Shown: positions 16,569-29,220, counted from the first letter of the stretch. The stretch is DNA of 64,000 nucleotides from CADEEN01 sp963706685 (GCA_963706685.1 CAVPMY010000017.1:496001-560000); one strand, 5' to 3'. The notes: generated by a model not told the origin, from the sequence alone. Program-made: numbers and translations.

Positions 16569-16594
16569 GTCGGTCGTGGACGCAGGCGACCGAC
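16569..16594. terminator. Short hairpin in the convergent gap after the LOG-family gene
   Basis: GTCGGTCG and CGACCGAC form an 8-bp perfect stem around a 10-base loop starting at the LOG-gene stop codon. The gap to the convergent gene is only 42 bases. No T-run follows, so termination strength is uncertain. Confidence 0.4.
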
Positions 16595-16610
16595 CGCTTG
16601 GCGCGCCACG

Positions 16611-17009
16611 TCAGCGCCCGGGCAACACCACCTCGACGGTGCGCCCGCCATAACCATGCTTCTGGTCGCGTGCCTGCACGACAACGACCTTGACGCCGGC
16701 TGGAATCGCCACGCCATGCAAATCGCGCGTGAACGGCTGTTCGTCCGCATGGTCATGGAGCAGCTTGCGTTCGCCGTAAATCGCCGCGTCCTTGCCCTGA
16801 ACGCGAAAGGCGTCCGCGTAGCGACGCGCCGTGTCATAGGGCGACGACACCGTGACATCGAAGTCGAACACGCCCGGCCCGCGAGACTGCACCTTGACGC
16901 TGACGACATCAGGGAACTTCTGGTCTGGGTTCGGCGCGGACTGGGCCTGTGCAATGCCGCCGGCGGCAAGTGCGCACGCCAGCAAGACAAGGCTAAATCT
17001 GCGATCCAT
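16611..17009 (-). CDS. Hypothetical periplasmic protein
   Basis: A 132-residue protein with a clear Sec signal peptide (MDRRFSLVLLACALAAGGIAQAQ, cleavage near residue 23). The mature part is predicted beta-rich and contains DVVSVKVQSRGPGVFDFDVTVSSPYD and a C-terminal GGRTVEVVLPGR. I do not recognise a family. The ATG at 17009 is chosen because the signal peptide starts there; upstream in-frame sequence is not signal-like. It lies 81 bases downstream of dbpA in the same direction and could be cotranscribed. Confidence 0.65.
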   Translation of the reverse strand: MDRRFSLVLLACALAAGGIAQAQSAPNPDQKFPDVVSVKVQSRGPGVFDFDVTVSSPYDTARRYADAFRVQGKDAAIYGERKLLHDHADEQPFTRDLHGVAIPAGVKVVVVQARDQKHGYGGRTVEVVLPGR

Positions 17010-17090
17010 GGGTCGACGGTGCCTTTCGTCAGCAACGGGTTCGGAGGTGTCGCACGAGGCGGCCACCGTGCCAGTGTGCATCAAGCGTAC

Positions 17091-20748
<3,658 letters not shown>

Positions 20749-21647
20749 GCGGGCTGTCGCTCGGTGCGGCACTGACATCATCGAATCGCGGCCCGTCGAC
20801 GCGAGCAAGGCCGTCGGCGCCGACGCGATGGATTCCGGCTTCGGTGACGATGAAGTCCATCGGCACGTCATGCGGCTGCGGATGGATGGTTTGCAGCCGA
20901 GACAGCTCGAAGCCAACGCCGATCTTCAGCGGCTGCGGATCCATCGCGGCCAGTGTGCGGTCGAAATAGCCTCCACCCAGGCCGAGCCGATAGCCCATCG
21001 CGTCGAAACCCAGAGGCGGGATGAGCAGGGCCTGTGGCGTCAGACGCTGCGTGCCGTCAGGCACTGGCAGGCCCAACACGCCTGGGCGCATCGGCGCGCC
21101 GGGCCACCACTCGCGGAACTGCAGCGGCGCGTCCTTTTCCACAACCTCGGGCAGGGCCAGCGTTGCGCCGGATCGCCGCAGGCAGTGCATTGCCGGTCGT
21201 GGATCAAACTCCGCCTTGAACGGCCAGTAGCCACCGACGACCATGCCTTGCAGGCACGGCAAGCCGTCGAGCAGCAGGCGGGTGATCGCCCGCTGAGCAC
21301 CGAGGCGTTGCTCGAGCGGAATGGCCATGCGCCGGCCCACCAGTTCGGCACGTCGCGCTTTGCGCCATTGCCGGATGTCCAGCGGCGGTGAATCGGTCAA
21401 TGCGGAACGAAATCGCACGCACGTCGACCCGCTGGTGCTTGCAGGACAGCGGCGTGAAGGTCCATCACGCCAGGGCCTGCCATTCGAGCTGGACATCAAG
21501 GGGCGGAGCGAGGGTGTTCGAGGGCATGTTGCGGCTCCTGGCGAGGATTCATTGGATTCATCTTCGGACAGGCCATGGATGGTGTAAAGCGACATTTATT
21601 GCCATATAAGAGCAGAATATTTGCACTGAATTCGTTTCGGCCCGCGC

Positions 21648-22532
21648 ATGGACGTCACCCTCGAACGCACCTTCCTCGAAATCGTCGGCAGCGGCAGCTT
21701 CCTGCGCGCCTCCGAGCGACTGCACGTCACGCAGACGGCGGTCAGCGCGCGGGTCAAGGCGCTCGAGGCGATGCTCGGCCGCCAGCTGTTCGTGCGCAAC
21801 AAGTCGGGCGCGGCGCTGACACCGGCCGGTCAGCAGTTCGTGCGCCATGCGTCGGCGTTGATCCAGGCGTGGGAGCGTGCGCGCCAGCAGGTCGCCCTGC
21901 CGCCGGGCCGCTCGGCCATGCTCACCGTCGGCTGCGAGGCCAGCCTGTGGGATCCGATGATGCTCAACTGGCTGTTGTGGATGCGCAGCCGCGCTGCACG
22001 CCTGGCCTTGCGGACCGAAGTCGGCCTGCCCGCCGATCTGCTCGCGCGGGTGAGCAATGGCACGCTCGACATTGCCGTGCTGTACGCGCCGCAGCAGCGG
22101 CCGGGCATCCGAATCGACCTGCTGCTCGACGAGCAGCTGGTCTTCGTGACGTCATCGCCCCAGGGCCGAAAACCGACGCCGGACACCTATGTTCACATCG
22201 ACTGGGGACCCGAGTTCGCGGCGCAGTTCAGCCTCGCTTTCCCTGAACTCTCAGGCGCTGCGGTGTCGGCCAGTCTGGGGCCGCTGGGGCTGGGCTATGT
22301 GCTCTCAGCCGGCGGCGCCGGGTACTTCCGCATGGCCGTGTTGCACGAACATCTGCGAGCCGGCCGTCTGCACCGCGTCAAGGGTGCGCCGGCGTTCTCC
22401 TACCCTGCCTACGCCGTTTACTCGGCCCACGCCGATGCCAAGGCACTGACGCTTGCCCTGGGCGGCTTGCATGAGGTGATCGGCGATGCGGCGCCCGCCG
22501 TGCCGACGGGCCTGCCAAGGCGCAAGCGCTGA
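21648..22532 (+). CDS. LysR-family transcriptional regulator
   Basis: A 294-residue LysR regulator. The N-terminal helix-turn-helix is LEIVGSGSFLRASERLHVTQTAVSARVKALE (residues 9-39 in shorter motifs), followed by GRQLFVRNKSGAALTPAGQ; the C-terminal part is a LysR substrate domain with GTLDIAVLYAPQQRPG. It is divergent from the cyclo-ligase across about 250 bases and has no obvious target operon next to it. The inducer is unknown. Confidence 0.85.
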   Translation: MDVTLERTFLEIVGSGSFLRASERLHVTQTAVSARVKALEAMLGRQLFVRNKSGAALTPAGQQFVRHASALIQAWERARQQVALPPGRSAMLTVGCEASLWDPMMLNWLLWMRSRAARLALRTEVGLPADLLARVSNGTLDIAVLYAPQQRPGIRIDLLLDEQLVFVTSSPQGRKPTPDTYVHIDWGPEFAAQFSLAFPELSGAAVSASLGPLGLGYVLSAGGAGYFRMAVLHEHLRAGRLHRVKGAPAFSYPAYAVYSAHADAKALTLALGGLHEVIGDAAPAVPTGLPRRKR

Positions 22533-22560
22533 TCGTGGGCGCGTCCACCCGATGGCGGAT

Positions 22561-23111
22561 TCAGACCCGATCGATGCCGCGCCGCTCACGCATCGCTCGG
22601 CCAACGCGGTCGAGCGCATCGTCGTCGAGCAGCCTGGCGGCCATCGGCAGCAACTCGCTCTCCTCGCGCGCGATGTGGCGCAGGTACAAGCCCAACCAAG
22701 GCATCGACGTCGGCGGCGGCGAGCGGATGCGCGGCGCCGGCCGCGACCTGCGCCGAGTGCGCCCCGTACCTTGCGCCAATGGGTTTCGAGTTCGCGGTGC
22801 TCCGATACCAGGCCCGCCACCAGCTCGCGCAGGCAGACCGCATCGGAGCCGGCCATGGCCTCGATCAGTGCCGGGAACAGGTCCTGTTCTTCGTCGGCAT
22901 GGTGATGCACCGCTGCAGTGTCGAAATAGCGCATGACCGCAGCGGCGGCGCTGCGCGCCTGCTCGTCCGCGCCCCGGCGCGCCAGATGCGGCACCAGCCG
23001 TTGCAAGGTCGCGCATTGCTGCTCGATGCGTGCGTGACAGGCCGACAGCATCGCCAACGGCACTTCGAAGCTCGCGGCGGGTGAATGGTGGCCCGGCAGT
23101 TCGAGGTTCAT
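22561..23111 (-). CDS. Hemerythrin-like (HHE cation-binding) protein, with two frameshifts
   Basis: About 183 residues of a four-helix HHE protein. Seen: ACHARIEQQCATL, HHHADEEQDLFPAL with iron-ligand His/Glu residues, SEHRELETHW, and after a double frame change YLRHIAREESELLPMAARLL, completing the His/Glu set. The breaks are near 22770 and 22700. The ATG at 23111 has GAGG eight bases upstream and follows the marR stop by ten bases, so both are one unit. It probably binds a diiron site for oxygen, NO or peroxide handling; specific function unknown. Confidence 0.7.
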
Positions 23112-23121
23112 CGCGACCACC

Positions 23122-23553
23122 TCAGCGTGCGCCGATCGACGGCGCGTCGGCGGCCAGTCCCGGCACCATGAAGCTGCCCGCCACCGACAACAGTTCTTCG
23201 CGGTGCAGGCGCGCCAGTTGTTCCACGCGGCGCAATCCGGCCGCGGTCAGGCGGACTTCGACACGGCGCTGGTCGCGCTCGCTGGCGCTGCGCGTCACCC
23301 ACCCAGCCGCCTCGCAGCGCGTCACCAACGCGACGACACCATGGTGCTTGGCTTGCAGGCGCTCGGCCAGCTCGCTCACGGTGGCCCAATCGCGGCCGGG
23401 GAAGCCCTTGATCTGCAACATCAACTGGTACTGCAGCGGCGTGATGCCGTGGCGTCGCGTCACCTGCTCGCTGAAGCGCAGAAAGCGGCGCAACTGGTAG
23501 CGAAATCCCGCCAGGGTTTCGAAATCGTCCTTCGACAGCTTGCGTGGGGGCAT
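23122..23553 (-). CDS. MarR-family transcriptional regulator
   Basis: A 143-residue MarR regulator with the winged-helix core ITPLQYQLMLQIKGFPGRDW, VSELAERLQAKHHGVVALV and the wing SERDQRRVEVRLTAAG. It is cotranscribed with the hemerythrin-like gene and divergent from a metallophosphoesterase gene over a 53-base gap with a MarR-type inverted repeat. It is probably a repressor of both, responding to an oxidant or aromatic signal; that is inference. The ATG at 23553 is preferred because the conserved region follows closely. Confidence 0.8.
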   Translation of the reverse strand: MPPRKLSKDDFETLAGFRYQLRRFLRFSEQVTRRHGITPLQYQLMLQIKGFPGRDWATVSELAERLQAKHHGVVALVTRCEAAGWVTRSASERDQRRVEVRLTAAGLRRVEQLARLHREELLSVAGSFMVPGLAADAPSIGAR

Positions 23554-23579
23554 CGGTGCTGACCCTTCGGGCAGTATAC

Positions 23580-23596
23580 ATATCACGCCATGATAT
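23580..23596. promoter_or_regulatory. MarR-type operator in the divergent gap
   Basis: ATATCA and TGATAT form a 6-bp inverted repeat with a five-base spacer (CGCCA), overlapping likely -10 sequences (TATACA nearby). The 17-base layout fits a MarR dimer. It sits between the marR start and the phosphoesterase start. Confidence 0.6.
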
Positions 23597-23606
23597 TTTA
23601 GGCGCC

Positions 23607-24365
23607 ATGAAAGTCCATGTCCTGTCCGATCTGCATCTGGGCATCTGCGAATTGGAGCGCCCGCTGACCGACGCCGATGTGGTCGTGCTGGCGGGCGACA
23701 TCGGGCCGCCTCGCCAGGCGGCGGCCTGGGCGATGCGCTTCGAGCGGCCGGTGCTCTACGTGCTCGGCAACCACGAGCACTACGGCGGCTGCATCGACCA
23801 GACCGCCGACGAGCTGAAGCGGCTCTGCGCCGGCACGTCGGTCCACGTGCTCGACGATGACCAGTTAGTCATCGGCAGCGTGCGGTTTCTCGGCAGCACG
23901 CTGTGGACCGATTTCATGCTGCTGGGCGATGGAGGACCGAAGCAGGTCGCGGTCGAAGCCGCACAGCGCTTCATGCGCGACTTCAGCCGCATCCGCAGCG
24001 ACGACGACGCGGGGATGTTCACGCCCGCCGCTGCGGCAGCGCGATTCGCCCGCCACAGCGACTGGCTCGACAGCATGCTCGACGCGCCGCACGCCGGGCC
24101 GACCGTCGTCATCACCCACCACGCGCCGTCGCCGCGCAGCATCCACCCGCGTTTTGCCGGCTCGGCACTGAATGCCTGTTTCGTCTCGGATGCCGAGCAC
24201 CTGGTCAGCGCCGCACGCGTTGAATGCTGGATTCACGGCCACACCCATGACAGTTTCGACTACCGCCTTGACGGCACGCGCGTGGTCTGCAACCCGCGGG
24301 GCTATGCGAAGAACGGCGTCAACGAGAACCCGCTCTTCGACCCGAACTTCACGCTCGAGATCTGA
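23607..24365 (+). CDS. Calcineurin-like metallophosphoesterase
   Basis: A 252-residue phosphoesterase with the dimetal motifs in order: DLHLG (Asp8, His10), GDIG, GNHEHYGG, THHAPSP and HGHTHDSFDY. Such enzymes hydrolyse phosphoesters in nucleotides, proteins or nucleic acids; the substrate is not evident. It is divergent from the marR-hemerythrin pair and would share its operator. The ATG at 23607 immediately precedes the first metal motif. Confidence 0.85.
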   Translation: MKVHVLSDLHLGICELERPLTDADVVVLAGDIGPPRQAAAWAMRFERPVLYVLGNHEHYGGCIDQTADELKRLCAGTSVHVLDDDQLVIGSVRFLGSTLWTDFMLLGDGGPKQVAVEAAQRFMRDFSRIRSDDDAGMFTPAAAAARFARHSDWLDSMLDAPHAGPTVVITHHAPSPRSIHPRFAGSALNACFVSDAEHLVSAARVECWIHGHTHDSFDYRLDGTRVVCNPRGYAKNGVNENPLFDPNFTLEI

Positions 24366-24414
24366 GGCGTCGCGACAGGGCCCTGCGCAAGGGCACCATC
24401 ACAAGGAGAACCAA

Positions 24415-25137
24415 ATGACGAGTCACACGACAAAGTTGCGCGCAACACAGTCGGTCGCGCATGACACGATGGCCTTTCGATTCGACAAGCCCACCGGCTT
24501 TCGGTTCGAACCCGGCCAGGCGATCGATGTCGTGCTGCCTGCAGCGCCCGGCGGCGACGCGCAGAGCGCGCGCCACACGTTCTCGATTGTCAGCGCGCCG
24601 TTCGAGAACGAATTGACGATCGCCACGCGAATGCGCGACAGTGCCTACAAGCGTGCGCTCGGCGCACTGGCCGTCGGCACTGACGTCTCGATCGACGGAC
24701 CGTTCGGATCGCTGACGCTGCACGAGGACCGCCTACGCGCGGCGGTGTTCATCGCCGGTGGCATCGGCATCACGCCGTTCATGAGCATGCTGCGCCAGGC
24801 CGGCCACGACCGCCTGGCGCAGCACCTGGTCCTGCTCTATTCGAACCACCGGCCCGAGGACGCCGCCTTCCTGGCCGAGTTGACGGCACTCGAACAGCAG
24901 CACGAGGATTTCCGGCTGGTCGCGACGATGACGGCGATGAGCCGGTCGAGCGAACCCTGGCGCGGACGCATCGGCCCGATCGACGAGGTGCTGTTGAAGG
25001 AGGTCGCCGCGTCGCTGGCACGGCCCATCTACTACGTCGTCGGACCACCGGCGATGGCTGAAGGCTTGCGCCTGGTGCTCGACGACGCCGGCGTGACCGA
25101 CGCGGATATCCGCAGCGAAGAGTTTTACGGCTATTGA
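24415..25137 (+). CDS. Ferredoxin--NADP reductase-like flavoprotein
   Basis: A 240-residue FNR-family protein. Seen: FRFEPGQAIDVVLP and RHTFSIVSAP for FAD binding, GPFGSLTL, and the NAD(P)-binding FIAGGIGITPFMSML plus YYVVGPPAMAEGL, with the usual C-terminal EEFYGY. It has no 2Fe-2S domain, so it is a simple reductase partner for a ferredoxin, flavodoxin or oxygenase not encoded nearby. AAGGAG is 8 bases before the ATG. It follows the phosphoesterase gene by 49 bases and may be cotranscribed. Confidence 0.85.
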   Translation: MTSHTTKLRATQSVAHDTMAFRFDKPTGFRFEPGQAIDVVLPAAPGGDAQSARHTFSIVSAPFENELTIATRMRDSAYKRALGALAVGTDVSIDGPFGSLTLHEDRLRAAVFIAGGIGITPFMSMLRQAGHDRLAQHLVLLYSNHRPEDAAFLAELTALEQQHEDFRLVATMTAMSRSSEPWRGRIGPIDEVLLKEVAASLARPIYYVVGPPAMAEGLRLVLDDAGVTDADIRSEEFYGY

Positions 25138-25257
25138 GTTGAACGGCGAAGGGCGGCAACGCCCCGCGCCGCCGGGCGACGACGATGCGCCTCCTGATGG
25201 TGCGTTAAGACGGCGATAAGGCCGAGCGACCAGCATGGGAGTGAAGGAGTCATTCCC

Positions 25258-25677
25258 ATGCGATCGAAACCATCAACCTGGCGCTGCACGCTGATCGTCC
25301 TGCTCGCCGCCGGCCTGAACGCCGCCGCGGGCGCAGTGCAGGCTGCCGCGTCGGCCAATCTGCTGGCCGACTATCGCGCCGCGTCAGGCAATGCGGCGGC
25401 GGCCGCAGTCCGCGGCCAGCAGCTCTTCACGACAGCGCATGGCCGCGAATGGAGTTGCGCCTCGTGCCACGGCGCGCTGCCGACACAGGCCGGCAAACAC
25501 GCCGGCACCGGCAAGCCGATCGCGCCATTGGCGCCGGCGTTCAACCCCGAACGCTTCACCGATGCGACCAAGTCCGAGAAGTGGTTTCGGCGCAATTGCA
25601 ACGACGTGATGGGCCGCGAGTGCACAGCCGCCGAGAAGGCCGATGTGCTGACCTGGCTGCTGTCGCTCAAGCCCTGA
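25258..25677 (+). CDS. SHP-type (sphaeroides heme protein) monoheme cytochrome c
   Basis: A 139-residue secreted cytochrome of the DUF1924/SHP family. A signal peptide ends near residue 31. CASCH (67-71) binds heme c. The C-terminal RRNCNDVMGRECTAAEKADV matches SHP of Rhodobacter sphaeroides, including the unusual sixth ligand Asn (Asn113 here, Asn88 there) and the paired cysteines 114 and 122. SHP binds oxygen, NO and nitroxyl when reduced. It leads an SHP-DHC-cytochrome b operon, the same partnership as in other bacteria, where the diheme protein passes electrons to SHP. AAGGAG-like sequence precedes the ATG. Confidence 0.85.
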   Translation: MRSKPSTWRCTLIVLLAAGLNAAAGAVQAAASANLLADYRAASGNAAAAAVRGQQLFTTAHGREWSCASCHGALPTQAGKHAGTGKPIAPLAPAFNPERFTDATKSEKWFRRNCNDVMGRECTAAEKADVLTWLLSLKP

Positions 25678-25698
25678 ACGGCGCCCTGGGAGATGTTC

Positions 25699-26205
25699 AT
25701 GAACTCATTGGCCTTCAAACACTTGCGGCACCTGGGCCTGGCGGCCGCGTTCGCGCTGGCCGCGCTGCACGCCGCCACGCCGGCCCATGCGGACGACCGA
25801 GACACCACCCAAGGCGTACCGCTGTTGCCGAAGTACCAGCAGGAATGCGCGGCCTGCCATCTCGCCTACCCGCCCGGCATGCTGCCCGCGCCGTCGTGGC
25901 TGCGCCTGATGAACACGCTGCCGCAGCACTTCGGCAGCGACGCCTCGCTCGACGCGGCCAGCGCCAAGCAGATCGGCGATTGGCTGCAGGCCCATGCCGC
26001 GAGCGGCCGTCGCTCTCAGCGCGAGGCTGCAACGCCGCCCGAAGACCGCATCACCCGCAGTGAATGGTTCCTGCGCGAGCACCGCGAGATCAGCGCGGCC
26101 ACCTGGGTGCGGCCCGGCGTCAAGGGTCCATCGAATTGCGCTGCCTGCCATACCCGCGCCGACCAAGGAGACTTCAGTGAACGCAACATCCGCATCCCGC
26201 GTTGA
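25699..26205 (+). CDS. Diheme cytochrome c (DHC), redox partner of SHP
   Basis: A 168-residue secreted diheme cytochrome. A signal peptide ends near residue 30 (HAATPAHA). Two heme sites are seen: CAACH near residue 50 and CAACH near residue 149, with additional histidines (SEWFLREHREIS) suited to axial ligation. DHC was first described with SHP and a membrane cytochrome b in Rhodobacter and Shewanella. The second ATG (25699) is preferred because GGGAG would be too close to the first. Its end overlaps the cytochrome b start by 29 bases, implying coupling. Confidence 0.8.
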   Translation: MNSLAFKHLRHLGLAAAFALAALHAATPAHADDRDTTQGVPLLPKYQQECAACHLAYPPGMLPAPSWLRLMNTLPQHFGSDASLDAASAKQIGDWLQAHAASGRRSQREAATPPEDRITRSEWFLREHREISAATWVRPGVKGPSNCAACHTRADQGDFSERNIRIPR

Positions 26206-26933
26206 GGGCCGGTCTTCCGTGCCCAGCGCACAACGCATCCTCGTCTGGGACGCGCCGGTGCGCGTGTTTCACTGGTTGATGGTGTTGTGTTTTGCCGGCG
26301 CCTGGATCACCGCCGAGAGCGAGCGCTGGCGCCTGCTGCACGTGACGCTGGGCTACACGATGGCCGGCTTGATCGTGTTCCGATTGTTGTGGGGCCTCGT
26401 CGGCACGCGGCATGCGCGCTTTGGCAACTTCGTGCGCGGGCCCAAGGCGGTGTGGCACTACCTGGGCAGCCTGCTGCGTGGCCAGCCCGAGCACCACACC
26501 GGCCACAACCCGGCAGGTGCGCTGGCGATCGTCGGCATTCTCGGGCTGGCCGCTGCCGTCACGTTCACCGGTTGGGCCACGGTCAACGAGGTCTGGGCGG
26601 GCTGGCCCGAAGACCTGCACGAGGGCACTGCCAACGCCATGCTGGCCCTGGCCGGCCTGCACGTGGCCGGCGTGATTGTCGCCAGCTGGGCACACCGCGA
26701 GAACCTCGTCGGGGCGATGATCAGCGGCCGCAAACCCGGCGCGCCCGCCGAGGCGCTGCGGCGCGCCTGGCATGGCGTGGCCGCGTTGATGATCGCCGCG
26801 GTCTTGGCCTTCTGGTGGTGGCAATGGCAGGCGCCGATCGGCGGAGCAGCGGCCGGTGACCGGTTCGAGGCCACTGCTCCACAGCCAGCGATGGGCACGC
26901 AGGCACGGGCTCGCCGACGACGACGACGACTGA
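26177..26933 (+). CDS. Cytochrome b561-type membrane protein of the SHP/DHC module; apparent frameshift near its 3' end
   Basis: About 250 residues with four membrane spans and heme-ligand histidines (VFHWLMV, LLHVTLGYT, LAGLHVAGV, AWHGV). It would pass quinone-pool electrons to the diheme cytochrome. The GTG start at 26177 has AAGGAG upstream. In the given sequence the frame has no stop before the response-regulator gene. In the next frame the sequence ends in HGLADDDDD followed by TGA at 26931, a normal acidic tail for this family, so I place the end there and suspect one indel between about 26840 and 26905. Confidence 0.7.
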
Positions 26934-26965
26934 GCACGCGCGTCCTTGCGTCCTACCATCGCTGC

Positions 26966-27637
26966 ATGCGCATCCTGTTGGCCGAAGACGATCCGCTGCT
27001 GGGCGACGGCCTGCGCGCGGGCCTGCGTCAGCAGGGCTTCCAGGTCGACTGGGTGCGCGACGGTGCAGCCGCCGAGCGCGAACTGCGCGCCGAGCCTTAT
27101 GCAGCCGCGGTCCTCGACCTGGGCCTGCCGCTCAAGGACGGCCTGGACGTGCTGACTGCGCTGCGCCGCGGCGGTGCCACGCTGCCGGTGCTGGTGCTCA
27201 CCGCACGCGACGCCATCGCCGATCGCGTGCGCGGCCTGGACACCGGCGCCGACGACTATGTCGTCAAGCCGGTCGACCTGGACGAGCTGGCCGCGCGGCT
27301 GCGTGCGCTGGTGCGGCGCGCGCATGGCCAGCCGCAGGAAGTGCTGAAGGCCCGGCAGGTGGTCCTCGACCCGGCAGCGCGCCGCGTCACGCGCGACGGC
27401 CAGGAGGTTGCGCTGGCGGGGCGCGAGTTCGACCTGCTGCACGCGCTGATGCTCAACGCCGAGCGCGTGATGAGTCGCGAGCAACTCGAGCAGCATCTCT
27501 ACAGTTGGGGACAGGAGGTCGAGAGCAACGCCATCGAGGTTCACGTTCACCACTTGCGGCGCAAACTCGGTGCGGCGTTGATCCAGACCGTGCGCGGCGT
27601 CGGCTACGTGCTGCGGCGCGAACCGGGCGAGGCCTGA
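26966..27637 (+). CDS. OmpR-family response regulator (QseB/PmrA type)
   Basis: A 223-residue regulator. Receiver: acidic pair Asp8-Asp9, phosphorylation site Asp51 (VLDLGLP), and GADDYVVKP with the conserved Lys. DNA-binding winged helix: LAGREFDLLHALML, AIEVHVHHLRRKLG and TVRGVGYVLRRE. It is 33 bases from the cytochrome b end and its stop overlaps the kinase start by one base. It probably controls the preceding SHP-DHC-cytochrome b genes, by context. Confidence 0.85.
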   Translation: MRILLAEDDPLLGDGLRAGLRQQGFQVDWVRDGAAAERELRAEPYAAAVLDLGLPLKDGLDVLTALRRGGATLPVLVLTARDAIADRVRGLDTGADDYVVKPVDLDELAARLRALVRRAHGQPQEVLKARQVVLDPAARRVTRDGQEVALAGREFDLLHALMLNAERVMSREQLEQHLYSWGQEVESNAIEVHVHHLRRKLGAALIQTVRGVGYVLRREPGEA

Positions 27638-28995
27638 TGCACCGGCCGCGATCGATTCAGGGCCGGCTGCTCGCGCTGTTGCTCGGTGGTGTCGCGGCGG
27701 TGTGGCTGGCTGCAGCGGCCATCACCGGGTTCGACGTGCGACACGAGCTCGACGAACTGCTCGACGCGCACCTGGCCCAGGCCGCTGCCTTGCTGGTGGT
27801 CCAGCAATCGGGTGAGATCGAACACGATGACGACCGCACTGTCGATGCACCCTCGCTGCATCGCTACGCGCCGCGCGCGGTGTTCCAGGTCTTCCACGAG
27901 GGGCACCTCGTCTTGCGCTCGGCCGATGCGCCGCAACGGCCGTTGGTCGCCGAGGGGCCAACGGCGAGCCCCGGTTTTACGACCGTGACGGCGAACGGCG
28001 TGGTCTGGCGTGTCTTCTCGACCCGCGGCGGCGAGAACGACGTGCAGGTCTTCGTCGGCGAGCGCCTCGATGCGCGCGAGCACATCGTGCGCGTGGCCCT
28101 GTGGGGCACGCTGTGGCCGTTGGCATTGGCGCTGCCGCTGCTGGCCCTGCTGGCATGGTGGGCGATCCGGCGCGGCCTGCAGCCGCTGCGCTCGCTCGGC
28201 GAGCAACTGGCGGCGCGCACGGCGAACACGTTGCAGCCGGTCGGCATCGACGACCCGCCCGCCGAGGTCGCGCCGCTGGTGCAGGCCTTGAACGGCTTGT
28301 TCAGCCGCATCGAGGGCATGCTGCACAGCGAGCGGCGCTTCACCGCCGACGCGGCCCACGAGTTGCGCACGCCCATCGCCGCCATCCGCGCGCAGGCCCA
28401 GGTGGCGCTGGCCGAGGCTGACGATGCGCGTCGCCAGCATGCCCTGCGCGCCACGCTGCAGGGCTGCGACCGCGCGGCCCGCCTGGTCGATCAATTGCTC
28501 ACGCTCTCACGCCTCGAAGCGGGGGCCGCAGTGCCGATGAAGCCCGTCGACTTGAATGCCTTGGTGCAGCAGGTGGTTCGCGATCTGACGCCCCAGGCCC
28601 TGCGCAAGCAGCAGGACCTTGGCGTCGAGAGTTCGAGTGCCTGCGTCATCGATGGTGACGAGATGCTGTTGGGAGCGCTGCTGCGCAATCTCGTCGACAA
28701 CGCCGTGCGCTACGGCCCTGCCGGCGCCCGCATCAACGTCACCACCGCCGCGCAGCACGGGCAGGCCGTGCTCGTCGTCGAAGACAGCGGCCCGGGCCTG
28801 TCTGAACACGACATTGCACGACTCGGCGAGCGCTTTGCGCGGGGATCGGGCCACGAGGAAAGCGGCAGCGGTCTGGGCTGGTCGATCGTGCGCCGCATCG
28901 CGCAAGTCCATGGATTCACGACAGCAGTGACGCGGTCCTTGCGCTTGGGAGGCTTGGCAGTGACGATCACCGGCCGCGCTTGCGCACGTGACTAA
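27637..28995 (+). CDS. Sensor histidine kinase (QseC/PmrB type) linked to the SHP module
   Basis: A 452-residue membrane kinase. Two spans (about residues 10-30 and 153-175) flank a 120-residue periplasmic sensor. Then come HAMP-like QPLRSLGEQL, the H-box AAHELRTPIAAI with His241, the N-box NLVDNAVRYG, and the G-boxes DSGPGL and SGLGWSIV. ATG overlaps the regulator stop by one base. The periplasmic domain may sense a signal related to heme proteins, oxygen or NO; no known sensor motif is seen. Confidence 0.85.
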   Translation: MHRPRSIQGRLLALLLGGVAAVWLAAAAITGFDVRHELDELLDAHLAQAAALLVVQQSGEIEHDDDRTVDAPSLHRYAPRAVFQVFHEGHLVLRSADAPQRPLVAEGPTASPGFTTVTANGVVWRVFSTRGGENDVQVFVGERLDAREHIVRVALWGTLWPLALALPLLALLAWWAIRRGLQPLRSLGEQLAARTANTLQPVGIDDPPAEVAPLVQALNGLFSRIEGMLHSERRFTADAAHELRTPIAAIRAQAQVALAEADDARRQHALRATLQGCDRAARLVDQLLTLSRLEAGAAVPMKPVDLNALVQQVVRDLTPQALRKQQDLGVESSSACVIDGDEMLLGALLRNLVDNAVRYGPAGARINVTTAAQHGQAVLVVEDSGPGLSEHDIARLGERFARGSGHEESGSGLGWSIVRRIAQVHGFTTAVTRSLRLGGLAVTITGRACARD

Positions 28996-29005
28996 AGTTC
29001 ATCGA

Positions 29006-29220
29006 CCATGCCGACGCTGCGGTCGAACTCCTGCTCGATTCGATCAAGGGCGACATCGTGCATGCCGGCGCGCATTCGCCGGGGCTGGTGCGCATGGCCG
29101 TGAAGAGCCCGTTGGAGGGCAGGCAAGCCCCTCACGTCGACCTCGGCCGGCCGGGTCTTACAGACGCTCACAGCTTCAGGGACTTGTTCATCCGCAGGCT
29201 GTTTGCCGGCAATCTGTAGC
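29006..29220 (+). pseudogene. Possible remnant coding segment in a 280-base gap
   Basis: One frame reads FIDHADAAVELLLDSIKGDI, then VHAGAHSPGLVRMAVKSP and DAHSFRDLFIRRLFAGNL before a stop near 29218. It has no start codon and no recognised family, but its composition is protein-like, unlike random high-GC translation. It may be the tail of a lost gene. The rest of the 28996-29275 gap shows no clear feature. Confidence 0.25.
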
